DNA of 64,000 nt. Source: Nodosilinea sp. P-1105 (lineage in GTDB: Bacteria; Cyanobacteriota; Cyanobacteriia; Phormidesmidales; Phormidesmidaceae). The position numbers and the translations under genes were made by a program. The stretch lies in contig NZ_SMDQ01000016.1 of assembly GCF_012911975.1 (NCBI RefSeq), positions 30,207-94,206 on the forward strand, written 5' to 3'. Below, in pieces: positions 1 to 8,325 of the stretch (its first letter is position 1; each line of letters begins with the position of its first letter). The notes below the pieces were generated by a model. That model had not been told where the DNA came from. It did not search any database and worked only from the letters and a program-made list of their open reading frames with translations.

Positions 1-2
1 TC

Positions 3-1361
3 CACAAAGAGCAGTACTGGGATTTGAATTTTCCCCTGCTGGGGACCCGACCTCAGCGGTCTGACCAAGACTATATGGAAGAGCTGCGGCAGCGATTTGT
101 AGAGGCGATTCAGCTACGGCTAGAGGCGGACGTGCCCGTGGCCTGCTACCTGTCTGGGGGGATCGACTCTTGCACCATTTTGGGGGTGGCGGCGGCCTGT
201 CAACAGTCGCCGGTTAAAGCCTTTACCATCGGCTTTGACGATGCCGATTACGACGAAACGGCGATCGCTCGGGAAATGGCGGCGGCAGTGGGGGCTGACC
301 AGGACATTTTGATGGTCGATGGCACCCAACTGTACGACCACTTTGCCCGCACCCTATGGCATACGGAACGCAGCATCTATAACACCTTTACGGTGGCCAA
401 GTTGCTGATGAGCGAGCATGTGCATCGGGCTGGCTACAAAGTGGTGGTGACCGGGGAAGGGTCAGACGAGTTGTTTGCAGGCTATCCCCAACTGCGGCTG
501 GATATGATTCGCCATGGCATGGACCATGCCACCCCGGAAGAACGGGCTGATCTAGAGGCTTGGCTGGCGGAGAGTAACAAACTGTTTAAGGGGAATTTAC
601 TGGCTGAAGCTCCCCTGGAGGATTCGGCCCTGGCGGCGGTGGTCGGGTTTACCCCCAGTTGCTTACAGTCGTGGCTCAGTTCTGCTACCCACGTGCCCGC
701 CCTGCTCCATCCCCAGCATCGCGCGGCTGTCGCTGACTATGGACCGGGTGGCGCGATCGCAGCGGCCTTGGATGCTCAACAACTGCGGGATCGCCATCCC
801 CTGGACAAAGCTCAGTATGTGTGGATTAAGACCCAATTTGAGTCCCAGGTGCTAGGCTGGGCCGGGGACCGGGTGGATATGGCCAATTCCCTGGAAGCCC
901 GACCTGCGTTTTTGGACCATCCCCTGGTAGAGTTTGCCGTCACCTTGCCTCCCAATCTCCGTTTTCGGGGCTACCAGGACAAGTTCATTCTGCGGGAAAC
1001 CATGCGAGAACTACTGCCCGAAACCCTCTACAAACGGCAAAAATTTGCCTTCATGGCCCCCCCTTCCCACACGGATGTGGTCAAACAACGGGCGCTGCAA
1101 AACCTGGCCGATACCTATCTCAGCCGTGATGCCGTGGACGCAGCAGCGCTGCTGGATTATGGGGCGGTGCAGGCGGTACTGAAGCGGCATCAGGATGAGG
1201 CTACCCCGGTGGCGGAACGGGTGCAACTGGATGCGGTGATTAACCATTTGCTGAGTGTGCAGATTTTGCATCAGCAATTTGTCGCCCAGGATGTCACCCA
1301 ACTGGCCCAAGCCAAAGCCCAGGAGGTGGGATGGTCAGCCCCCCAGACCAGCCTGGTCTAA
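3..1361 (+). CDS. asnB: Asparagine synthetase (glutamine-hydrolysing), 3' part
   Basis: Converts aspartate, ATP and glutamine-derived ammonia to asparagine in the cytoplasm. Only the C-terminal synthetase half is present. The frame is open from the first bases of the window and reads QYWDLNFP, the usual linker just after the glutaminase domain, so the start and the catalytic N-terminal Cys lie upstream. The ATP-pyrophosphatase P-loop SGGIDS is encoded at 153-170, and VTGEGSDELFAGYP follows about 100 residues later; both are standard class B asparagine synthetase motifs. An internal TTG at 24 is not the real start. The final ~40 residues are less recognisable. Paralogues act in secondary metabolism or lipopolysaccharide loci, and the missing 5' context prevents a choice. 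Confidence 0.88.
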   Translation, partial: HKEQYWDLNFPLLGTRPQRSDQDYMEELRQRFVEAIQLRLEADVPVACYLSGGIDSCTILGVAAACQQSPVKAFTIGFDDADYDETAIAREMAAAVGADQDILMVDGTQLYDHFARTLWHTERSIYNTFTVAKLLMSEHVHRAGYKVVVTGEGSDELFAGYPQLRLDMIRHGMDHATPEERADLEAWLAESNKLFKGNLLAEAPLEDSALAAVVGFTPSCLQSWLSSATHVPALLHPQHRAAVADYGPGGAIAAALDAQQLRDRHPLDKAQYVWIKTQFESQVLGWAGDRVDMANSLEARPAFLDHPLVEFAVTLPPNLRFRGYQDKFILRETMRELLPETLYKRQKFAFMAPPSHTDVVKQRALQNLADTYLSRDAVDAAALLDYGAVQAVLKRHQDEATPVAERVQLDAVINHLLSVQILHQQFVAQDVTQLAQAKAQEVGWSAPQTSLV

Positions 1362-1405
1362 GCTCTGGAACGTCTAGCCCTGGAACGATCGGCTGCGGTC
1401 TAGAA

Positions 1406-1420
1406 CGCCGGTACAGATCC
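1406..1420 (+). repeat. Core of a dispersed 'CCGGTACAGATCC' repeat
   Basis: The 15 bases CGCCGGTACAGATCC recur at 49460-49474. The inner 13 recur in reverse orientation at 6772-6784. Here the element sits about 45 bases after the asnB stop and just before the end of the converging chrA gene. Longer hairpin forms of the same family are listed at 49460, 58318, 61335 and 62210. Confidence 0.6.
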
Positions 1421-1421
1421 T

Positions 1422-2675
1422 CTAGACAACCACCCCCATCACCAGCCCCGCCAGGGCCCCGACTGGGATCAACTGCCAGGTGGGGCGACGAAAGCGCACC
1501 AGGGCGACGAGGGTCGCCAAGCTCAGGGCGATCGCAACTGCCGTCAGTGGCCACTGGTCTTGCCATAGGGCAGCTTGGGCTAGGGGCAGGGTAGCGGCCG
1601 CGATCGCCCCCAGGACCGCTGGCATCACCCCTTTTAGAAAACGCTTCACCCAGGGGTTCTGCCGTAGGCGCAGTAAAAAGGGGGATGTAAACATAATGAA
1701 AAAAAACGACGGCAAGAAAATTGCCACGGTGGCCACTAGGGCCCCTAGTACCCCGGCTACCTTGTAGCCCACAAAGGCGGCGGTAATCACCACTGGACCA
1801 GGGGTCAGTTCGCCCAGGGCCACTCCATCCAGAAACTGACTCCGGCTCATCCACTGAAAGTCATCCACTACTGCCGATTCCAGCAGGGGAATAATCACCA
1901 GGCCACCGCCAAAGATAAAGGCACCGACCTGGACAAAAAATAACCCTAGGGGCAGGGCGTATGCTTGAATGCGCTCTAAGCCCCAAAAGCTAGACATGAC
2001 CGACGTCTCGGCAGGAACCGTTGCCAACCAGGATAGCCAAGGGACGATCCAGACACGGAGACGGGGCGATGGTCCTGGTGGGGGTAGTTGGGTGGGCCGA
2101 TAGACCACTAGCCCCACTAATCCGGACAAGATAAACAGCAGCAAGACATTGGGGCGAAAGAGTAACGATATGAGCAGGACTGTCAGGGCGATCGCCACCC
2201 CGGTCCGGTCCTTAATCGCCTTTTTGGCTAGCTTCCAACAAAAGCCAAAAATAATCGCAATTACCACTGGCGAAATGCCTAAAAACAGGTGTTCAATCTG
2301 GGGTACCCCCTGAAACCGAAAGTAGGCCCAGGACAACACCACCATGATCAAAAAAGCGGGCAGGATGAAGCTGGCGCCTGCCACCAGCGCCCCCCACTGT
2401 CCGGCTCGCAGATAGCCCGTGTACATGCCCGTTTGGGTCGAGGCCGGGCCAGGCAGCATTTCGCAAATGGCCACCCCCTCCAGGAACTGCTCCTCCTGGA
2501 ACCAACCCCGCCGCACCACCGCCTCGTCGTGAATCATGGCAATGTGGGCCTGGGGGCCACCAAAGCCAATTGCCCCCAGCCGTAAAAAGAGCTTTGCCAA
2601 TTCCTTAAGACGAATCGACAAAGGGATCGAGTTTCGATTCAAATGTTGGGTTTCAGGTTCAGTAGAGTGACCCAT
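1422..2675 (-). CDS. chrA: Chromate efflux transporter (CHR family)
   Basis: Predicted inner-membrane chromate/sulfate exchanger conferring chromate resistance. The protein has the two homologous halves of long-chain CHR proteins. The first contains FGGPQAHIAMIHDE and LPGPASTQTGMYTGYL; the second contains FGGGLVIIPLLE and ELTPGPVVITAAFVGYK. Each is followed by several hydrophobic segments. I start at ATG 2675 (MGHSTEPE) rather than the longer frame to 2720, because the extra residues do not look like the family and run toward an inserted transposase remnant. It converges on asnB. The family call is firm; the substrate is by family only. Confidence 0.9.
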   Translation of the reverse strand: MGHSTEPETQHLNRNSIPLSIRLKELAKLFLRLGAIGFGGPQAHIAMIHDEAVVRRGWFQEEQFLEGVAICEMLPGPASTQTGMYTGYLRAGQWGALVAGASFILPAFLIMVVLSWAYFRFQGVPQIEHLFLGISPVVIAIIFGFCWKLAKKAIKDRTGVAIALTVLLISLLFRPNVLLLFILSGLVGLVVYRPTQLPPPGPSPRLRVWIVPWLSWLATVPAETSVMSSFWGLERIQAYALPLGLFFVQVGAFIFGGGLVIIPLLESAVVDDFQWMSRSQFLDGVALGELTPGPVVITAAFVGYKVAGVLGALVATVAIFLPSFFFIMFTSPFLLRLRQNPWVKRFLKGVMPAVLGAIAAATLPLAQAALWQDQWPLTAVAIALSLATLVALVRFRRPTWQLIPVGALAGLVMGVVV

Positions 2676-2759
2676 AGCCTCACAGTTACTTGCTGAGGCT
2701 ACTGTATCGAAACCGAACATGAAAATCCTATCGCATGGACGACATTTAGCCTGGGTGGA

Positions 2760-3085
2760 TGCATTTCACTCACCCCAGTCTGATAGAGTTGGTCTAAGCC
2801 GCGACCCAGACGGTCATCGTTGAAATGCTCCGCCTCTAGCCCCTCGCCAAGCAAATGCTCGGTCGCCTTACCCACGAAAAATTGCTCGAATAAGTACAAC
2901 GGTGCGCTGACAAAGCCTAGTCCATTCAAAATCATCGCTTTGACCACCACGCCGATGCTGATGGTCTCGCGAGGGTCGACCCCGATCCGCTCGTTGAGAT
3001 AGTCCACCAAGCCCAGTTCGTCCACCAAACCCGCCACGATTCCCAGGTGATCTAAGTTCTTGACCGTCAGGTTGGAGTCACTCAT
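2760..3085 (-). pseudogene. Truncated IS transposase N-terminus (DUF4277 type)
   Basis: From ATG 3085 the frame reads MSDSNLTVKNLDHLGIVAG, then GLVDYLNERIG, then ISIGVVVKAMILNGLGFVS. This is the N-terminal DUF4277 region of IS1634-like transposases. Similarity seems to stop near 2770, after DRLGRGLDQLYQTG. From there the frame continues in unrelated sequence (MHPPRLNVV...) toward the chrA start. The catalytic DDE part is absent, so this is a dead 5' fragment of an insertion sequence. No matching right end was found. Confidence 0.75.
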
Positions 3086-3130
3086 CACAACGTTGCCTCC
3101 GTTGCACCACTGATGAAAGTATGTCGCCTT

Positions 3131-3172
3131 ATTCTTGATGTGACAATTCAAATTCTTGATGTGACAATTCAA
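3131..3172. repeat. Perfect tandem duplication of a 21-bp unit
   Basis: ATTCTTGATGTGACAATTCAA occurs twice back to back (3131-3151 and 3152-3172). It lies about 45 bases upstream of the transposase-remnant start, so it may derive from the insertion sequence terminus. Confidence 0.8.
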
Positions 3173-3281
3173 AGGCCGGAATGTAGGGTTCAACAGCCAC
3201 AGTCACCTGAGCAAACAGTTTCGTCAGGCGACGGGCTTAACCCCCAGTGCTTACAGAAGTCGTTAACAAGCTTCTGCAATA

Positions 3282-6200
3282 CTATTCAGCTCGCTGTAGC
3301 GCAGTAATTTTGGGATCAACGATTTTGCGACCCTGCCCTTGGAACTGAATCGCCAAGCAGATCTTGTTACCTGCCCCAAAAATGTGGGTCACCTGCCCGG
3401 CTCCATAGGCTTTATGCACCACCACATCCCCCACGGTCCAGTCGGCTTCGTGGGCACCGCTGCCCGGTTTGGCGTCGGTCTCTCGTTGTTTACGGGCTTC
3501 CCGCAGGGGGGTGCTCCAGCGTTGGGGCAGGCTAGCGGAACTATCACCGCTCACCAGTTCCGCCGGTAGCTCACTCAAAAACAAAGACGGGCTGGCGGGT
3601 TCGCGGTTGCCGTACAGGCGGCGGGCGCGAGCGTGGGAAATGAACAGCCGCTCCTGGGCCCGGGTAATGCCCACATAGCAGAGACGGCGCTCTTCTTCGG
3701 TGGCGGCGGGGTCTTCTAAGGACCGATGGTTGGGGAACAGACCCTGCTCTAACCCCACCAGGAACACTACTGGAAACTCTAACCCCTTCGACGAGTGCAG
3801 GGTCATCAGGGATACCGCGTTGGGCCCTTCGGCGCTGTCATCGAGATCCGAAGCCAAGGAGGCATTGGCTAAAAAAGCCAGCAGTGATGGATCTTCGCTT
3901 TCCTCTTCAAATTGCAGTACAGCGTTATAGAGTTCTTGCACGTTGCTAAAGCGATCGTCCGCTTCGTCGGTACCTTCGGCCTTGAGGGCAGCCAGGTAGC
4001 CACTGTCTTCCAGCACTCCTTGGATAATCTCGGACCCCTTTTGGTTGTCGATGTCCTGACGGTATTTCTTGATCAGGTCGGTAAAGGCCAGCACCCCTTT
4101 GGCCGACCGCCCGGCTAAGGTTTTGACGGAGGTTTCATCGGCCAGAATTTCCCATAGGGGAATATTGCCCAGGGTTTGGCTGGCTTGATCGAGTTTGTCC
4201 AGGGTGCCTTTGCCCACCCCCCGCCGGGGCACGTTGATCACTCGCTTCAGACTAACGGTGTCGAAGGGGTTGGCGATCGCCCGCAGGTAAGCCAGCACAT
4301 CTTTAATTTCCCGGCGATCGTAGAACCGCAGCCCCCCCACCACCTTGTAGGGAATGCTATAGCGGGTCAGCACCTCCTCAAAGGCGCGGGACTGGGCGTT
4401 GGTGCGATAGAGAATGGCAAAGTCCCCCCAGCGCAACTCGGGATGTTGGGTTTCCAGGTTACGAATCTGGCGGACCACAAAATCGGCTTCAGTGGTTTCG
4501 TCGTCCGCCCGATACAGATAAATGCTCTCCCCTTCCCCTCGGGTAGCCCGCAGCACCTTGTCAATGCGTTCAGTGTTGTTTTCAATCAGGTAGTTGGCCA
4601 CCTCCAAAATATTGGAGGTAGAACGATAGTTTTCCTCCAGCTTCACCATGGTGCGGGTGTCGTCATCGGCCAGCCCGTCGCCAAAGTCATCCTGAAAGTT
4701 CATCAGAATGGTAAAATCCGCAGCCCGGAAGGAATAGATGGAGTTATGAACAAGCACCCCCTCCGCGATGTAGCTATGGCTATGATCAACCTCTAAATCG
4801 TAGACCTCGCCGTCATAATCTTCCTGCCAAACGTCGATAACATTACGCTCCTCTAGTTGTCCGTCGATGTCTAGCAGGACCTGCATACCTGGATGCAGGT
4901 GAGACAGGGGTAAAAAGTTATAGATTTCACTGTCAATCTGGGCGCGACGACGAATATCTAACCCTCCCGCCGCCGCCGCGGCTTTAACGATGGAGACAGC
5001 CTCAGGATAAGAGGTTCGGGCCGTTTCGTAGCGGTAGGTACCCGGTAGCTTCCCTGGACATATAGGGTAGCCCGCTTCAGCAAAGTTAGCGGCAATGTCA
5101 GCTCGATTGGACGACCACTGAATGCGATGATCAGCCTTGGGGTGAACTCGTTCCTTACGGACGTTGCCAAACATGGTCAAATTAATCGTTTGACGACGCA
5201 AGCCATTTTGTGGTCGATAGTGGGGAAAATCGGGATGCAGCTCCAAGTCCTGCATCAGGGCCTCGGCCTTCGTAAACGTATCTAGCTCAGAAAATAGCTT
5301 GAAAATTGTCTCATCTGAAATACTTAACTTCCGGCCTTTGGCATGGAACACCATGGTCGGCAAACCATATTTGGCGGCGAAATAGGCCTCATAGTAAGCG
5401 GCTTCTTCGTAACTATTGGTTGCTTTTAGCACCCAGAGCTTATCGGCATTCTCCTGGGCAACTCGCACCTTAAACCCAATCTCTTTCTTGCCATGGTCAT
5501 TAGCGCGCTGTCCGGTGGTTAGGCCGATGCGATAGCCACGGTCGGCCCGAAACATCAGGTAAACATAGTAGCGATCGAGCAGCGGCACCATACGGGCCAT
5601 GAGAATGTGGTGGGGGGTGCCCCTAAGGATGCGGTCGCCCGCTTTGATGCACCACAACTTTCCCTTAAACTGCCCTCGCTGAATGTGGGTAATCTTGGCG
5701 GGATATAGTGTCGTTTGCCCTAGGGTAGAAAGTACTTCGTCCCCCACTTCCAGGGACTGAATCGGCACCTCTCCCTGGGGCGTTAACACGGCTGTGTTGG
5801 GGGGCAAACACTGGTCGGCATCGCCCACTACAAATACCGAGCGGTGATTCCAATCTTTGTAAGTGGCAATGGACTCCCCATTGGTGGCTAATAGCCGAAT
5901 CAACTCGTACTGGGTACGGTTGGTGTCCTGGTATTCATCCACCAAAATGTGGCGGAAGCGCTTGTGCCAGTAGGCCAGCACCTGTTCGTTTTGCTGAAAC
6001 AGGTACACAGGCATCAAAATCAGGTCATCAAAATCCAGGGCGTTATTTTCCGCCAGAGCCTTTTGGTAATGGCGATACACGTCGGCAATCACCCGACCTC
6101 GATAGTTGGGCTGCTCCTGTTCTAACTCATCAGGGGATAGCTTTTGGTTTTTGGCATTGCTGATGGCAAACCGCACCGATCGCGGATTGAACTTTTTATC

Positions 6201-6701
6201 ATCCAGGTTCAGGGTCTGGGTGACGATGGTTTTAACCAGGCCCTGGGCGTCTGACTCATCAAAAATTGAGAAGTTCTTGGTCCAGCGGTAGCCCGCCGGA
6301 TGCTGATACTTTTCGATATCAAACCGCAACATGCGGGCACACAGGGCATGGAAGGTGCCAATCCACAGGTATTTGGTGATGTTTTTGTATACCTGGGACT
6401 TCAGTTTGATTTGCTGGGCTTCTGACAGGGTCGATAGGGGCTTGCCGTAGTGGGCCTGGGCGTCCTGCTCGGCAAACAGGGCCTCAATCCGGGCCTTCAT
6501 TTCTTTGGCCGCTTTGTTGGTGAATGTGACTGCCAGAATGTTGTCTGGGTCTGTTTTGTGGGTCAGTACCAGGTTGGCGATGCGGAATGTGAGGGCGCGG
6601 GTTTTGCCCGAGCCCGCCCCCGCCACCACCAACAGCGGGCCGCAGTAGTGTTCGACGGCTTGGCGTTGGGCAGGGTTGAGGGCAGCTAGGAAATCAGTCA
6701 T
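3282..6701 (-). CDS. pcrA: PcrA/UvrD-type superfamily 1 DNA helicase containing an intein
   Basis: ATP-dependent 3'-5' helicase of DNA repair and replication. The 1139-residue precursor holds all SF1A motifs: Walker A GAGSGKT (about 28-34), TFTNKAAKEM, VDEYQDTN (254-261), LEENYRS, TLHSSKGLEFP and YVGITRAQERL. Motif III, normally GDADQSIYSFR, is split after Gln297 by a 356-residue intein (298-653), and the helicase resumes at Ser654. Spliced, the protein would be 783 residues, the normal PcrA length. Start at ATG 6701 gives MTDFLAALNPAQRQAV, a typical N-terminus. The C-terminal KAYGAGQVTHIFG Tudor-like segment is also typical of PcrA. Activity requires splicing because the intein interrupts a catalytic motif. 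Confidence 0.95.
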   Translation of the reverse strand: MTDFLAALNPAQRQAVEHYCGPLLVVAGAGSGKTRALTFRIANLVLTHKTDPDNILAVTFTNKAAKEMKARIEALFAEQDAQAHYGKPLSTLSEAQQIKLKSQVYKNITKYLWIGTFHALCARMLRFDIEKYQHPAGYRWTKNFSIFDESDAQGLVKTIVTQTLNLDDKKFNPRSVRFAISNAKNQKLSPDELEQEQPNYRGRVIADVYRHYQKALAENNALDFDDLILMPVYLFQQNEQVLAYWHKRFRHILVDEYQDTNRTQYELIRLLATNGESIATYKDWNHRSVFVVGDADQCLPPNTAVLTPQGEVPIQSLEVGDEVLSTLGQTTLYPAKITHIQRGQFKGKLWCIKAGDRILRGTPHHILMARMVPLLDRYYVYLMFRADRGYRIGLTTGQRANDHGKKEIGFKVRVAQENADKLWVLKATNSYEEAAYYEAYFAAKYGLPTMVFHAKGRKLSISDETIFKLFSELDTFTKAEALMQDLELHPDFPHYRPQNGLRRQTINLTMFGNVRKERVHPKADHRIQWSSNRADIAANFAEAGYPICPGKLPGTYRYETARTSYPEAVSIVKAAAAAGGLDIRRRAQIDSEIYNFLPLSHLHPGMQVLLDIDGQLEERNVIDVWQEDYDGEVYDLEVDHSHSYIAEGVLVHNSIYSFRAADFTILMNFQDDFGDGLADDDTRTMVKLEENYRSTSNILEVANYLIENNTERIDKVLRATRGEGESIYLYRADDETTEADFVVRQIRNLETQHPELRWGDFAILYRTNAQSRAFEEVLTRYSIPYKVVGGLRFYDRREIKDVLAYLRAIANPFDTVSLKRVINVPRRGVGKGTLDKLDQASQTLGNIPLWEILADETSVKTLAGRSAKGVLAFTDLIKKYRQDIDNQKGSEIIQGVLEDSGYLAALKAEGTDEADDRFSNVQELYNAVLQFEEESEDPSLLAFLANASLASDLDDSAEGPNAVSLMTLHSSKGLEFPVVFLVGLEQGLFPNHRSLEDPAATEEERRLCYVGITRAQERLFISHARARRLYGNREPASPSLFLSELPAELVSGDSSASLPQRWSTPLREARKQRETDAKPGSGAHEADWTVGDVVVHKAYGAGQVTHIFGAGNKICLAIQFQGQGRKIVDPKITALQRAE
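4743..5810 (-). other. Intein inside PcrA motif III, with GIY-YIG-like insert
   Basis: Residues 298-653 of the helicase precursor form a protein-splicing element. It begins Cys298 (CLPPNTAVLTPQG, block A). It has a block B histidine region GTPHHIL (361-367). It ends with block F VYDLEVDHSHSYIAEG and block G VLVHN, followed by Ser654 as the downstream nucleophile. Codon checks at both junctions agree (TGT at 5810-5808, AAC at 4745-4743, TCC for Ser654). No LAGLIDADG motif is visible. The insert instead shows YVYLM...YRIGLTTGQRANDH (from about 379) and a later EEAAYYEAYF. These resemble the GIY, YIG, Arg, His and Glu positions of GIY-YIG nucleases. The intein call is firm; the nuclease family is tentative. 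Confidence 0.93.
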
Positions 6702-6883
6702 TAGAGCAGGTTGGGGTTTCGCCTATTCAGTATGACATTGGACGTGAGGGGTAGGGAGGCTGGATGGGGGGGATCTGTACCGGCACCTGGCAAATTGCGC
6801 CCATATCCAGCTCAAAGCTGGAGCTTTCCCACAAAGAAAACCCCAGCTCTGAACTTGGATTGGGTACTGAATTTGACTTTAGG
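6702..6883. other. Spacer between DUF1517 gene and pcrA
   Basis: No gene is seen. It holds a reverse-orientation copy of the dispersed repeat core (GGATCTGTACCGG, 6772-6784). The inverted pair CAGCTCAAAGCTGGAGCTTT at about 6809-6828 may form a small hairpin. Confidence 0.4.
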
Positions 6884-7843
6884 TTAAATCAGTTTCAGCT
6901 CAGGGTATTCGGCCACCATCTCATCAGCGGTCAGGGTTTCCCCCGCCTGTTGCGGCGTCCACAGCACTTCTATAGCCAGTAAGTTGTCGCTGGAGATGGC
7001 ACCAATTTGGCTCAGGGCTTGCTTCAGATCGGCGGTGGAGCGCACCTCTGGCAAGTCTAGGCGGCCCTGGGTGGCTACCACCAGGGTGGCCAGGATGTAC
7101 TCCCCTGGGGCTTCAGTGCCGTCGCCAGGCAGGGACTTGGCCTCTTTCTGGCTAATCTGACTGTTGACGTTGGACAGGGTTTCGGCCGTGAACTTGCTGC
7201 GGGCCGATAGGGTATAGCGGTTAAACGCTTGCTCGGCGCTCAGTAGACGGGTTTGCTTATCGTCGCTAGCTGCATAGACCCAGTAATCGGGATGGCGCAG
7301 TAGGGCCAGCGTGGTTTCTTGTAGCAGCTTGGCTAACCCTGCGGTGGTGCCGGTATCGGCGGTGGCCGCCAGTTGGTTCAGGTCTTCTTGCAAGCCTCGA
7401 GCTTCAGCCAGCAGGCCCACTTGCAGCTTTGCCACAGCCACTGGTGGATTGGCCGACGAGGCCATGGTGCCATAACCGTCACCGCCCCCAGCATTGCGGA
7501 AGCTGCGTACCAGGAAATTAGCGATCGCGATAAAAATCAGCAGGGTAAATAACCCGCCAAAACCACCGCCAATGCCAAAGAAGGGAAACAGAAAGGGAAA
7601 GCCAAAGCCCCCGCCTGGGTAATACCCACCGCCCCCAGGTCCAGGGGCATAGGAACGCGGTGACGGGGTCATCGGCCGGGCGGGAGCCCGAAAGCTGCCG
7701 CCGCCAATCCGGCCACCGGCCCTGGCGGCCCAGGCCCCATCGGCATGACCGAGCACTAAAACGAGAACCAAACCTAGGGCTACCAGAGGCTTAACCCAAG
7801 GTTTCAAAAGGGGCTTAATACGCCGAAACAGTCGTTGAAACAT
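6884..7843 (-). CDS. DUF1517 membrane protein
   Basis: Conserved in cyanobacteria and plastids, molecular function unknown. The N-terminus has a basic region, a hydrophobic stretch (LVALGLVLVLVLG) and an AWAA signal-like site. A Gly/Pro-rich linker (RIGGGSFRAP, GPGGGGYYPGGG) and one strong transmembrane segment (FTLLIFIAIANFLV, near residue 100) follow. The remaining ~190 residues are soluble: VAVAKLQVGLLAEARGLQ and LLRHPDYWVYA match the DUF1517 core. It stands alone between pcrA and thiS on the same strand, and no operon partner is obvious. Confidence 0.85.
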   Translation of the reverse strand: MFQRLFRRIKPLLKPWVKPLVALGLVLVLVLGHADGAWAARAGGRIGGGSFRAPARPMTPSPRSYAPGPGGGGYYPGGGFGFPFLFPFFGIGGGFGGLFTLLIFIAIANFLVRSFRNAGGGDGYGTMASSANPPVAVAKLQVGLLAEARGLQEDLNQLAATADTGTTAGLAKLLQETTLALLRHPDYWVYAASDDKQTRLLSAEQAFNRYTLSARSKFTAETLSNVNSQISQKEAKSLPGDGTEAPGEYILATLVVATQGRLDLPEVRSTADLKQALSQIGAISSDNLLAIEVLWTPQQAGETLTADEMVAEYPELKLI

Positions 7844-7948
7844 TGCTGTAAAAACAGGGTTTAAATAACGCTATGTATACTTTAACGCGAAGTCTTTCGG
7901 CCGCTAAACCTACCCTACTGCGATCGCAGTGGGTGATCCGCCCTTGTC

Positions 7949-8173
7949 TTAGCCGCCACCGACAATGGTGACAATTTCCAGGCGATCGTGGGGATGCAGG
8001 TAGGTAGTTTCCCACAGCTGGCGGTGCAGAATTTCGCCATTGTACTCCACCGCTACCAAGCGAGGGTTCAAGCCCAGGGATTCTAAAAAGGTCGGCAATG
8101 GGGTACCGGGGGGGCAGGTTTGGGTTTCGCCGTTGACCTGCAGATAGATGGAGTCGGAATCAGGGGTGGGCAT
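7949..8173 (-). CDS. thiS: Sulfur carrier protein ThiS
   Basis: A 74-residue ubiquitin-like carrier. The C-terminal Gly is adenylated and thiocarboxylated to deliver sulfur for the thiazole ring of thiamine. The sequence has the beta-grasp pattern (IYLQVNGETQTCPPGTPL, VAVEYNGEI, DRLEIVTIVGGG) and ends in the required Gly-Gly. It follows thiE by about 150 bases on the same strand, so the two probably share a transcript. The spacer contains two near copies of ATTTAAGTCTA (around 8277-8300). No THI-box riboswitch motif was found upstream of either gene. Confidence 0.92.
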   Translation of the reverse strand: MPTPDSDSIYLQVNGETQTCPPGTPLPTFLESLGLNPRLVAVEYNGEILHRQLWETTYLHPHDRLEIVTIVGGG

Positions 8174-8325
8174 GGGGGAAGGACGAAAAACGAAGAGGGT
8201 AGGGCGGAGCCAGTGAGTAGCAGCTTTCGTAGGGCACTGCCCACTACTCGGTAGAAAGTTTTCTAGAGGTCACCTTATTTAAGTCTAAATTTAAGTCTAA
8301 TTCCTGACGTCAGCTCCCCAGATAA

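Noticed and set aside
4176..4796. 206-codon plus-strand frame inside pcrA
   Set aside because: Shadow of the minus-strand helicase, which has all motifs.
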